Assembly (NCBI GenBank): GCA_037179335.1
Contig: JAKZHN010000031.1
Coordinates: 62,001-126,000, forward strand
Direction: 5' to 3'
Length of the DNA: 64,000 nucleotides
DNA from: Cyclaneusma minus
Lineage: Eukaryota; Ascomycota; Leotiomycetes; Marthamycetales; Marthamycetaceae
Part shown: positions 13,901-22,170 of the stretch, piece after piece
How positions within the stretch are numbered: position 1 is the stretch's first letter
How the letters are laid out: each line of letters starts with the position of its first letter
Notes under the pieces: generated by a model
Database searches by the model: none
What the model was told of the DNA's origin: nothing
The model's input: the letters and a program-made list of their open reading frames with translations, nothing else
Program-made: the position numbers and the translations under genes

Positions 13901-13926
13901 AGTAGAGCATATCGTTTTCCACTCAT
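10912..13926 (-). CDS. prp2: Pre-mRNA-splicing DEAH-box RNA helicase, Prp2/DHX16 type
   Basis: Intronless, 1,004 aa from the Met beginning MSGKRYALLP. An open frame continues 51 codons upstream, but the helicase family starts with the short charged leader, so this Met is preferred. Residues 20-300 are a charged, Arg/Lys/Glu-rich arm. The helicase core shows Walker A GETGSGKT (388-395), DEAH (486-489) and motif III SAT (518-520), then the winged-helix/ratchet region and the C-terminal OB fold (MPIKGEWLVEVAPHFHKKG). The arm sequences (YAMPEDYITEKGKID; EEWEREQAAKAKAQ) fit Prp2 (DHX16, S. pombe Cdc28) better than Prp22, Prp16 or Prp43. Prp2 is known to remodel the spliceosome before the first catalytic step in the nucleus. 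It is divergent from the Scj1 gene, with about 490 bp between start codons. Confidence 0.93.
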   Translation of the reverse strand: MSGKRYALLPMEEDDLGPAKVVEKKKEKRRHSEKSSRRDRHTRERSRERSPRREKEHRTKAIRRREDNDADFEDRWGDEEYASEEAPEFEESAPKRVKTTHASEDEADLSEGARAERERQKDIEEREAFAKRLKSRDDDKTKKIVEDRSSGKDGSILAQRRLLAEDAAARSAALPDLRERSRQEYLKKREAERLALLRKQVAEETEELRSGVRLSEKEKAEFAKNREVLRIAEERLRIDDHLDGYAMPEDYITEKGKIDRRRKEEAMYKRYVERDEYGQEKFVTEHEEWEREQAAKAKAQVPSRERVDQGEYDYVLDEEQGIKWVMDSTLAGVGKGLTKEQRFLEEQLKAAEKKALSMEETRKSLPIYAYRDQFLEALEQYQILVIVGETGSGKTTQLPQYLHEAGYTKDGLKVGCTQPRRVAAMSVAARVADEMGVKVGNEVGYSIRFEDATSDKTILKYMTDGMLLREFMTEPDLGGYSALMIDEAHERTVHTDILLALVKDLARERPDLKLLISSATMNASKFAEYFDDAPIFNIPGRRYPVDIHYTPQPEANYLAAAITTVFQIHTSQGKGDILVFLTGQDEIDAAEQNITEISRKLGSRAKELVICPIYANLPSELQAKIFEPTPDGARKVVLATNIAETSLTIDGIVYVIDPGFVKENVYNPATGMSKLVAVPCSRASANQRSGRAGRVGPGKCFRLYTKWAFMNEMEESTTPEIQRTNLNSVVLLLKSLGINDLLDFEFMDPPPTESLIGALNQLFALQALNHQGELTKLGRQMAEFPTDPMLAKTVIAADKLGCVEEVLSIVAMLSEASALFFRPKDKKIHADSARARFTVKEGGDHLTLLNIWNQWVDSDFSPVWSKENFLQQRSLTRARDVRDQLAKLCERVEVTISSCGSSDLVPISKAITAGFFPNAARLQRGGDSYRTVKNNNTVYVHPSSVLMDANPPVKMVLYYELVQTTKEYMRSCMPIKGEWLVEVAPHFHKKGELEEERKMPKAGK

Positions 13927-14417
13927 GATTCCGACTTGATGATATTTTCCTGGTTGAAAAGTTGCTGTAGTCCCAACGACAAAGGTCAAAGCCACCGATT
14001 GTAAAGTCGCGAATTTGGCAGAATGAGAGGGAATTTTTATGGTGAAAACAGCATCATGTCTGAATCTCGAAGCTCTCATGCGCAGCTTCGTTGTCCATCA
14101 GCCTTAGGTTCGCGATGGCGCTAGTGAAGTAGCACAGCCAGCGCGTCGGCTAATAGATAGTCCGGTCTCCGACCTATGACCGAGTCGTCCCGCGATTAAA
14201 CATGAAGTAGAGACACGCTGGTATCTTTCGGACGGATAAGGCCAGCATATTCACCACCACACCCACGAACCCCTTCCGTCGTCCAGCCAATAATTCCTGG
14301 TCCAATTTCTTTCATACGCTACATGGCAAACTGAACTTTTGTTCCCGTCTGTGATTCTCGTCACTGTCCCCTCTTTACAAGTTTGCTAGGCTCCGGCGCA
14401 TCCAGCGCAAGGTGAAG
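13927..14417. promoter_or_regulatory. Shared divergent upstream region of prp2 and scj1
   Basis: 491 bp separate the two start codons. It must contain both promoters and 5' UTRs. I see no clear TATA box or recognisable stress element. Confidence 0.5.
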
Positions 14418-15809
14418 ATGTGGGTGCTGGGTCCTTCGCTCGTGCTGCTATGCTGCTTGCTACAACTTGCAGTTTGCACTGAGGATTTCTACAAGGTATT
14501 TATATGGAGCCCTGAACCCGAACTGATGTGTGAAGAAACTGGACTGACATGAATCTATAGTTATTGGGTGTAGATAAATCGGCAGATGATCGAGACATCA
14601 AGCGCGCATATCGTACTTTAAGCAAGAAATACCACCCGGACAAGAATCCGTACGCGTCCCCCACACCTTGGAAATACCCTATGTTACTTTTCCGTGCGGA
14701 AGTTTACAATTGACTGACCACAATGCAGTGGTGATGATACAGCCCACCAAAAGTTCGTCGAAGTCGCAGAAGCATACGAAGCCCTCTCCGATCCCGAGTC
14801 CCGTCGAATCTACGACCAATACGGACATGAAGGCTTGAAGCAGAGACAAGGAGGCGGCGGTGGAGGAGGACACCATGACCCATTCGACCTCTTCAGCAGA
14901 TTCTTTGGCGGCGGAGGCCACTTCGGACATCAACCAGGACAGCGTCGCGGACAAGACATGGACGCCCGACTCCAAATACAATTGGCAGATCTTTACAATG
15001 GCGCTACAACCGAATTCACAATAGAGAAGCAGCAGATCTGCGACGAATGCGAAGGTAGCGGAAGCGCAGACGGCCATGTGGAGACCTGCGGCAGCTGTGG
15101 GGGCCACGGTGTTAAGATCGAAAAACGTATGCTGGCACCCGGCATGTTCCAACAAGTGCAGATGCAATGCGATGCCTGCGGCGGCCGAGGGAAGACCATC
15201 AAGAAGCCGTGCCCGGTATGCCACGGCCACCGACACGTTAGGAAGGCCACCACGTTCCAATTAACCGTACCAAGGGGCGCTCCGAAGAACCACATGGTCA
15301 TCTATGAGAACGAGGCAGACGAGTCTCCAGACTACGTGGCGGGCGATCTGCGCATTACGCTGGTCGAGAAGGAGCCAGTGCTAGATGAGAACAGCGACAT
15401 GCGAGTGGATGGCACATTCTTCCGAAGAAAAGGAGATAACCTGTTCTGGAAAGAAGCCCTGAGCCTTCGGGAAGCATGGATGGGCGACTGGACACGTAAC
15501 CTGACACACCTCGACGGCCACATCGTTCGTCTCTCCCGTCCCCGGGGCTCAGTCATCCAACCTGGCCATGTCGAAAAGATTGAAGGCGAAGGAATGCCCA
15601 AATACCACGAAAACGGAGACGACGTCTACCACCAGACCGAGTTCGGAGACTTGCTGGTTGAGTACACAGTTGTTCTGCCCGATCAGATGGAAAGTGGGAT
15701 GGAGAAGGAGTTCTGGGCGTTGTGGGAAAAGTACAGGAAGAAGGGAGGCGTGGATTTGCATAAAGACAGTGGACGGCCTGATAAGCCGGCTGTCAAGGAT
15801 GAGCTTTGA
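14418..15809 (+). CDS. scj1: ER-lumenal DnaJ/Hsp40 co-chaperone, Scj1-like
   Basis: Three exons (14418-14495, 14561-14649, 14729-15809) give 415 aa. Residues 1-20 are a signal peptide ([20 protein letters not shown]). The J domain follows directly, with HPD at 51-53. Then come a Gly/Phe-rich stretch ([14 protein letters not shown]), four CxxCxGxG-type zinc modules (about 160-222), and the substrate-binding beta domains. The protein ends in KDEL, an ER-retrieval signal also found on yeast Scj1. It should stimulate the ER Hsp70 Kar2/BiP during folding and quality control. Both introns have GT/AG ends (donors GTATTT and GTACGC) and keep the J-domain frame. Length and domain order are normal for the family. 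Confidence 0.95.
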
Positions 15810-16266
15810 GCTTCCAGGGGAAATAGATGATGAATGGATATGTATGAGATTTTGTGCGACTAGAAGAGCGTTCTGATGATACCTTGGGTGGCAGGCATAG
15901 GAAAGGTGCTTTTGCGAACCCATACAAGAAAACGATATTCAAACACCATGTTCGTCTTTCTTCGCCATGTGTTGCTCAGGGAGTTTTCGTGCGGAGGCAG
16001 AGGCAGAGTTTGAATTCATGGTAAGTACGTGGGCTTTCTTATGGTGCAAGTCTTCCTCGCCTTTACTGAGAATATTTCAAGTATCTCGGAATAGTCCAGA
16101 TGATTGATACTAAGCAGCACTAACGCTGAGGGTACTCCCATTTTCCAAAGGCGCCGAGTTCTGGCGCGGCCATCACCCCTATTCCATGCACCAATCATAA
16201 CTCAGCCTTCGCATCCTCACCAACAAGCTCTCCAAGCAAACTCTCCAAACCACCACTCTCCCTCCA
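15810..16266. other. Convergent intergenic region
   Basis: Lies between the 3' ends of scj1 and the hypothetical gene on the other strand. No other feature seen. Confidence 0.5.
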
Positions 16267-17589
16267 TCACTTCGCTCTCAACGGATTTGGACACCCCACC
16301 CCCACCATAACCGGCCTCCCCTCCACCCTCCTCTCCGCCTCCCTCTTCCAATCCCCCACATCCCCTCCCACAAACCTCAACCTCGCCCACAACCTCCTAC
16401 AATACCCCTCTTTCTCATCCACCGCATCCTCCAAATGCAGCCCCAACCCCACCCACTCCACCTCCTCACAACTACACCTCCACTCCCCCAACAGCCTCTC
16501 CACATCCTCCTCATCCCCTCCAAACCCTTCCCTCATATTCCCCGATATCAACTCAATCTCGCCTCCGCGATTTTCGAAACACTCTTCCGATTCGCCTTCT
16601 TGTCGTGTAAGTGTTTCCCAGTTGTTGCCTATCATCCAGAATTGGTGGTTGTGCAGGGAGGCGGCGCGGGTGAAGCCGAGACTGGCGGATGCGTAGGCGC
16701 CGAGGAAAAAGAGGGCGATGGAGTGGTAGAAGTGGGTTTTGGCGGTTAGGTGGGCGATGTTGAGGCGCGTGCATTTACGTGCTGTGCGGTGGATTTTGTG
16801 CGCGCGATGGAGAGCGTGCAGTTTGTGGAGGAGAGAGGGTACTGTGGTTGAAGGAGATGATGACGTGCGTCCGATGAGTCGGTTTAAAGGGGTCAAACCG
16901 AAGTCTGGGGGATAGAGCTCGTATTGTGGGGCGTGGAGGGCGCGGAGGAGTTGGTGTGTGGTGCGTTCGTCTTTTATGCGGATGGGCTGCTTGTCTTTGG
17001 GGAGCTGGCCGGGGAGTAGGGGGTCTGTGAGGGAGGCTTGGAAATAGCGGGGGTCTTGGAGCTTGGTGAATTCGGAAAGGAGGTTGTCGTGGGGTTTCTT
17101 GCGGGCGCCGTGGAGGGATCCGGAGGGGCTGTCGGTTGTGTCTTCTTCACTAGGAGGAGTCAAGTTGAGTTGGGGGATTCCGGTGTTCACATCAAGCCTT
17201 TGGGGAACTTTGAGGTTGTCCTCTTCTCGTCCGACAAGAAGGATTTGGTGGTCTTTGTAGACTTGCCGGAGGCAGGTGTTCTTCTGGGGGATATGACGAC
17301 AATGGCTAATCTTGTTGTGGATGCAGAGCTTCGAGAGGAGATGGAGCGCCTGGGTGGTATGATAGAGAGCCTCTTGCTTGTAAGGCTTGGAAGTCAAGTG
17401 CTTTCGCTTTCCATTTTCCGAAAACTCCGGAGGTGATCCCGAGGCGAGTGTGAGTAACGTGATGGCATGGAGCAGATGAGTGTTGATTTGATGTGTTCCA
17501 GGGTAGCTGTACAGCTCCGGTGGTGGTGGCTTGAATGCTTTGGGGTTGAGAGATGGTAGGATGGCAGTCGGTCCCGGACGAAAAGCCAT
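16267..17589 (-). CDS. Hypothetical protein, 440 aa
   Basis: A continuous 440-codon frame from the Met of MAFRPGPTAILPSL to TGA at 16267. I do not recognise the family. There are no obvious transmembrane segments or signal peptide. The N-terminal third is Pro/Leu/His-rich and the middle contains an Ala/His/Arg-rich helical region (about 240-320: SLLHKLHALHRAHKIHRTARK, ALFFLGAYASASLGFTRAA). The C-terminal part is acidic and Trp-rich (LLGEWRCSCEEVEWVGLGLHL). An in-frame TAA lies two codons before the chosen Met, so the gene either starts here or is joined by splicing to the open frame at 17600-18028. Alternating helical pairs could be TPR-like, but that is only an impression. Confidence 0.6.
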   Translation of the reverse strand: MAFRPGPTAILPSLNPKAFKPPPPELYSYPGTHQINTHLLHAITLLTLASGSPPEFSENGKRKHLTSKPYKQEALYHTTQALHLLSKLCIHNKISHCRHIPQKNTCLRQVYKDHQILLVGREEDNLKVPQRLDVNTGIPQLNLTPPSEEDTTDSPSGSLHGARKKPHDNLLSEFTKLQDPRYFQASLTDPLLPGQLPKDKQPIRIKDERTTHQLLRALHAPQYELYPPDFGLTPLNRLIGRTSSSPSTTVPSLLHKLHALHRAHKIHRTARKCTRLNIAHLTAKTHFYHSIALFFLGAYASASLGFTRAASLHNHQFWMIGNNWETLTRQEGESEECFENRGGEIELISGNMREGFGGDEEDVERLLGEWRCSCEEVEWVGLGLHLEDAVDEKEGYCRRLWARLRFVGGDVGDWKREAERRVEGRPVMVGVGCPNPLRAK

Positions 17590-17599
17590 GCTTTACTTG

Positions 17600-18028
17600 T
17601 TGCGAATAAACAAACACACGGAATTCCGGAGGGAACCTGAGATATTCGAGAGGCAATTCAAGATACATGGAGTATTTTTTATCGATATCGGGGACTGAGT
17701 GAGGCTGCAGTCGAGTGAACAAAGAAAGCGCATGGTTCATGGTTTGGATACCTGCAGCAAACAACATAAGCTTTCTGGAACTTCGAGGGAAGGTGCGTTG
17801 GGAAATCGGCAGGAAACACGACAAATGCCGAAGAAAACCTACATGTTCTGGACCGCTTAGGTATTCTGCAATGTTCTTTCCAGCTTTAGTTGTGCAGACG
17901 CCTGTGCGTCGCTTTGGGTTTTCACCGAAAGCTCGCCGACTGGAGTCCTCGGATTCGACTTCGTTCTGGGAGCTTGACGATATTTTGATGAAGATGCGTG
18001 TCGCTGCCCTTGATTCCTGCGAATCCAT
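17600..18028 (-). CDS. Possible upstream exon(s) or separate small gene
   Basis: An open frame from ATG at 18028 (MDSQESRAATRIFIKISSSS) reads a Ser/Glu-rich segment and NPKRRTGVCTTKAGKNIAEY. It overlaps the following gene in another frame. Two plausible introns (GTAGGT...TGCAG and GTATCC...CTCAG) fall inside it, so the frame as read is probably not the final product. It may encode the N-terminal exon of the 440-aa protein or an independent short protein. I could not find a splice combination that links both frames cleanly. Function unknown. Confidence 0.35.
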
Positions 18029-19349
18029 GATCTCTCTACAGTTATATACTTTCATGTGAGATCCAATCGACAATGCTATTGCTACAAGTTACGTCGCTGA
18101 TTACAAGAAGGGCTGGGGTGCAGACGTTTCGTCCCACTTAACAGCCCAGTCTACACAAGCAGGAAAATCTGGTCACGGAACTACTATTGTTGGGAGCAAG
18201 TTGTATTCCATGTGACCAAGCACTGTTTATTTCGTGGTACCTTTCGGTCCTTCCCATCATTCCACAGCATTCACATTTCACCCACGTCAGACCCCAGCAT
18301 TTTCATCAATCAAAGATTCGTACAGCTCCACCCATCGAAGTGAACATTGCATCCCTCTATATCTCTTCGGCGAGTTCCTTCGGTCTCTCATACGGTTACT
18401 TCAGATGGAACCTTAGTTCTATAAGAGTTCCCATATCTACAAAACAAGTTTAACTGTGTCCCCAGTGGTTAGTAATATCCCCAAGATTGGAGAATATCAC
18501 CAAGGAGAAGGCAAATTCCCAGTAATTGGTAATATCACCGATAATTGAGAGTATTCCCGGTGATTAGGAGTATCTCCAGTGATTGGTAGTATCTCCAGTG
18601 ATTGGGAAAATTCCCAGTGATTAGAAATATCCTTGAGGATTAGACATATTCTCAGTAATTGGCGATATCCCTACGTATCTAGTAATTGGAAATATCCTAA
18701 ATAATTTGGGGTACTTCAAAGGCTTAAGAAGTTTGATTTACTGAAAACAGAAGTCCATTCGGACTATTGCTATATATTGATATCTGAAAGGGGTTGCAGA
18801 CAGATTTCATCGCACTGTATGAGACTGAGCAAGCCTTTTCTTTTTCTTTAGTCCTCTGGTATTATAAGAATACATAATGATACAGAGGACTGTCATTAAC
18901 TTTGGTAGAAGATCCCTTCCATGGCGAATAGCTAAGTATTGGGAAATGGGTCCTACAAGTGACAGATAACCCCTGGGATCTGTTACACCAAGAATACAAG
19001 TAATGATTCGTTTGTAAGTTTGACACGTGGAACTGTCACTATAAATCATTCATACACTCTTTGCATTCGTGTGTTAGTCAGTATCTGAAAATCTTTAATT
19101 TACTAGGATACCGCTCTCTAAGTCTAACAGGGTCCGCTCGACTCTAGTTTTATACTATCAGAAATACCAAAACCACATCTCCCCACGCACACCGTCTATT
19201 CTACCCAGCCATACACAAAGCTAGCTAGATCATCATCAACCTACAAAATCAAAAATTTATTCAAAAAAAGACATATATGATATGGGTCCTGAGTAACTAC
19301 ATTTAAAAAGCCAATGGATACCAGACAAGTGCAAAAGATATAATCATTG
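18029..19349. other. Gene-poor region with degenerate repeats
   Basis: About 1.3 kb without a convincing reading frame. Its main content is the degenerate AATATTCC-type repeat cluster described separately. Frames of 60-88 codons here are low-complexity and unsupported. Confidence 0.6.
18466..18712. repeat. Degenerate ~20-bp tandem repeat (GTGATTGGnAATATCCCCA-like)
   Basis: About eleven imperfect units of about 20-24 bp: a GTGATTGG/GTAATTGG core, then TAATATC or AGTATTCCC. Neighbouring units differ by a few bases. Similar units recur at 19816-19944 and 25236-25362, so this is a dispersed family and not a single minisatellite. Confidence 0.75.
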
Positions 19350-19435
19350 AGGGCTCAACGGGGAATTGAACCCCGGACCTCCTGCATTCAGTAGTAAACC
19401 CAAAGCAGGAATCATACGACTAGACCATTAAGCCC
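19350..19435 (-). tRNA. tRNA-Pro (anticodon UGG) with a 12-nt intron
   Basis: Reading the minus strand, the acceptor stem GGGCTTA pairs with TGAGCCC, the anticodon stem is CCTGC/GCAGG with loop TTTGGGT, and the T arm is CGGGG-TTCAATT-CCCCG. The anticodon TGG reads proline codons. A 12-nt intron (19387-19398, TTTACTACTGAA) sits one base after the anticodon, the canonical position for nuclear tRNA introns. A TTTT tract 12 nt past the 3' end (complement of 19334-19337) can act as the Pol III terminator. Confidence 0.93.
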
Positions 19436-20040
19436 GTTCACTAGCCTATTAGGGCTAGTAAATTTGATTCGATGAGAAGAAAATTGAAAAATGCGATATT
19501 TATTCGAACATTCAAATTTCCGCTTCGGAATAGGAAGGTGAGTAATTTCGCACTTTCCTATTTCGGAATCCCCAGTCACAATGTGACAATAGTTATCAGT
19601 ATTTAATAATTTGGAAACTATATATTTAAAAAAAGTAAAAAAAAAACAGCGAGATTTTTTTTTCGTATATTTGAAGTCCATATTCCGATAGTTATTTCTT
19701 ATTGGAGATCGCTAAATCGCATTTGTAATTCTGAAATTGCATATAGACTAAGCCCATTTTATTTCAAAAATAGCTCTGCTGCCGTTTTTCGTTCAATATA
19801 TAATAAATTCCAAATAACATGGAATATTTAAAGTACTTGGGAGCATTCCAAGAGCGTGGGAATATTCCAAGTAACTGGAAAGTGATATATTTCAAGTAAT
19901 CGGCAATACTCTAAATAATTGGGAATATTATCAACGATCGGGGGGCTTAGGGCAGTAGGGATAGTCTGTATGCGATTTCAAAACTCCGGATGCGATTTAG
20001 CGATTCCCTTTTTATTTCAATGTTAAGAAATCTTGACTAT
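19436..20040. other. AT-rich intergenic region beside the tRNA
   Basis: Contains poly-A/poly-T tracts (near 19626-19665) and, at 19816-19944, units of the AATATTCC repeat. The 89-codon frame across 19412-19681 overlaps the tRNA and is not credible. Confidence 0.55.
19816..19944. repeat. AATATTCC-type degenerate repeat, second cluster
   Basis: Units such as GGGAATATTCCAAGTAACT and TTTCAAGTAATCGGCAATACT resemble the clusters at 18466-18712 and 25236-25362. About six units are visible, spaced 20-24 bp apart. Confidence 0.65.
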
Positions 20041-20520
20041 TCAGGAGGAGTTTTGAAGCTTGGACGGGAAGCTTTGTTTTTGAGGAGCTGGAGGTAAGGT
20101 GCGAACTATTCTTGAAGTGCGTGTTTCCGGAAAGTGACAGTTGTTGACTGTAAAGCCTTGTTCTTGATACGGTTTTTTAAGCTGCAAGCTTGGACGGGAA
20201 GCTGCAGACTGCGCAAGGCAGGAATTTTGATATTCGGATCCTCGAGGGATGTCGTCTCGAGAAGGTGATGCGAGGAAGGGTGTTGCGCAAGAGCTGTTGA
20301 ATCTTGCGCTGGGCTTGGCTGAGGGCAGGAGGGCGGGAAGATGTCTTGTTTGAAGGTCTCGAAGGTGTTGCGCTGAGAATATGAATCGCAGGAGAGTGAG
20401 ACTGTGAGAGACTCTCTTGCCTTTTAAGTCTGCCAGACCCACGCTAGTTCTTAGCGCCTTCGCCTCAGCACTAGCTCCGAAGGCCCCTGAGGGCTTAAGG
20501 CTCACATAGCCCCGTGACCC
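20041..20520. other. GC-richer non-coding stretch with an 18-bp direct repeat
   Basis: AAGCTTGGACGGGAAGCT occurs exactly at 20056-20073 and 20186-20203. A 154-codon minus-strand frame spans the region, but its composition is irregular, it has no recognisable domain and no good splice or start context. I treat it as non-coding. Confidence 0.5.
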
Positions 20521-20802
20521 AGCCTCGTGATCGGCAGGGCGAACTTGCTAATCATTCGAGGGTGTTGTGTTGGAAACGGAAATCGCAGGGTACTCGGATT
20601 CGCGTGACAAGGTTACAGCTGTTGAGGCAGCTGTTTTTGCATTTGAATCAGGGACTGCTTTGCGCTGCGTTGTTCCGCGTGATGGAACGTAGGTAAGAAG
20701 CGCTGCTGAAGGTCGTGGTCAAGAAGTTTAGAACTGGGGTATATACAGTGATTAGGAACGATGGTCAAGCCGTTTTGGGGCTGTAGGAAAGAGCGCAACT
20801 AT

Positions 20803-21110
20803 GTCAATTCGGCAACTTCAAGCTCAAGTTCAAGAGCATCTAACTTCAAGTTCAAATTCAACCGCAACTTCAACTCGGCAACCAGGCAACTTCACATCCA
20901 GGCTCAAGCGCAGCTTTAACTTTAAGCGCAAGCGCGAGCTTCAACTTGGCAACTTCAGCTTGACAAGTCCAAGTTCAAGTTCAAATGCAAGTGCAAGTGC
21001 AGTTTCAACTCAACAGTTTCAACTTCAATTCAAGCGCAACGTCAACCTGGCAGCGGCAGCTTCAACCTGGCAGCTTTAAAATCCAGGGTCAAGCGCAGCT
21101 TCAACTTCTT
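20803..21110. repeat. Degenerate hexamer repeat (CAACTT / TTCAAG)
   Basis: About 300 bp built from hexamers such as TTCAAG, TTCAAC, AGCTTC and GGCAAC. Because the period is a multiple of three, one + frame stays open (20801-21079) and encodes a Phe/Asn/Lys/Ser-rich low-complexity string. I regard this as satellite-like sequence and not a gene. Confidence 0.65.
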
Positions 21111-21482
21111 CGGAACTGGCCAATTTTTAGCTGCTAAATTTTTCTGGCACTTTGGCTGCTGGGCTAGGAAGTTCTTGTGCAATTGCGTTTAGAAGCCGAA
21201 GAGGCCCCCCCCCCTCTCCTTGTGACGCGAGCTCTTCAAATCTCATAAGCATGACTAAGTCTCACGGTAAAACGATCACTAGAAAATCTGGCCACTAGGG
21301 CACTTCGAAAAGAATTCGTATGATACAAAACGTTTAGCCTAGTGGTGTATCACAAAAAAACTACCTAACCGCCTTGAATCCAGCCTATCCAAGCAAAAGC
21401 CCACGCACCATTTCCAGATTCCACAGCCTGCAGCTTTTGCTTCCGCAGGCTTCTATTTCCAGCGTTTCTGCCGGTGAAACGA

Positions 21483-22014
21483 AATCAGAGTAATGTCCAA
21501 CAAACTGCAAAAGCAACCGGACAACCTAGGCCGTGAGGTATGCCGTCCCATTTGCGCCAGAAAGCAGTTTCCTATCCTACCCAGACGCCTGAAAACTCCG
21601 AAGGATGAGCTGCGCGACGCAAGTTGATGTCGAAATTTTAGCGCATAACGATGCTGGGGAATGTCTTGCGACCCAGAAGATTGACGTTGAATTCGTAGAT
21701 GCCCTCTGCTGTACCAACATACCTGTTTGTTCACATCAATATCAAGATCTCGGAATTCTTGTTCGTACCGTTGGGGGTCAGGGTAAGGCGCGCACGTGAT
21801 AGCCAATACAACCAGTTGTATATCACGTGCGCGCCTTACCCTGACCCCCAACGGTACGAACAATTCTCCCCCAGAAGCAAAAATGGTGAAATAAAAACAA
21901 GGGAGGCATAACTTACAGTTTCCACCCATCAGGGCTCCAACAACAGCCCATATTCCCCACATACTCCGAGCGATTAATACTCTCCCTCAAACTCCCATCA
22001 TACAAGCTCCTCAA
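21483..22014. repeat. First copy of an exact 532-bp duplication (likely assembly artefact)
   Basis: This segment is repeated at 22016-22547 with an offset of 533; every position I compared was identical. The copies are separated only by one ambiguous base, N, at 22015. It holds a truncated second copy of the 3' end of the DUF2415 gene: the last exon (21638-21722), the whole last intron with the palindrome (21759-21863), and 98 bp of the preceding exon (21917-22014). A perfect tandem copy joined by a single N is what overlapping, unmerged contig ends produce. Confidence 0.85.
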
Positions 22015-22170
22015 NAATCAGAGTAATGTCCAACAAACTGCAAAAGCAACCGGACAACCTAGGCCGTGAGGTATGCCGTCCCATTTGCGCCAGAAAGCAG
22101 TTTCCTATCCTACCCAGACGCCTGAAAACTCCGAAGGATGAGCTGCGCGACGCAAGTTGATGTCGAAATT

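Noticed and set aside
13927..14079. 51-codon N-terminal extension of the Prp2-like frame
   Set aside because: Lacks family character; the downstream Met starts the usual charged arm.
14679..15260. 193-codon antisense frame in scj1
   Set aside because: Shadow of the zinc-domain coding sequence; no domain of its own.
18466..18712. CRISPR-like array
   Set aside because: Units are degenerate, with no constant repeat/unique spacer pattern, and this is a eukaryotic genome.
20041..20505. 154-codon minus-strand frame
   Set aside because: Contains the 18-bp direct repeat; no domain and no good start context.
21453..21962. 169- and 165-codon minus-strand frames in the duplicated segment
   Set aside because: They read through the intron and palindrome of the DUF2415 gene; FVPLGVRVRRARD comes from the palindrome arm and appears in both strands.
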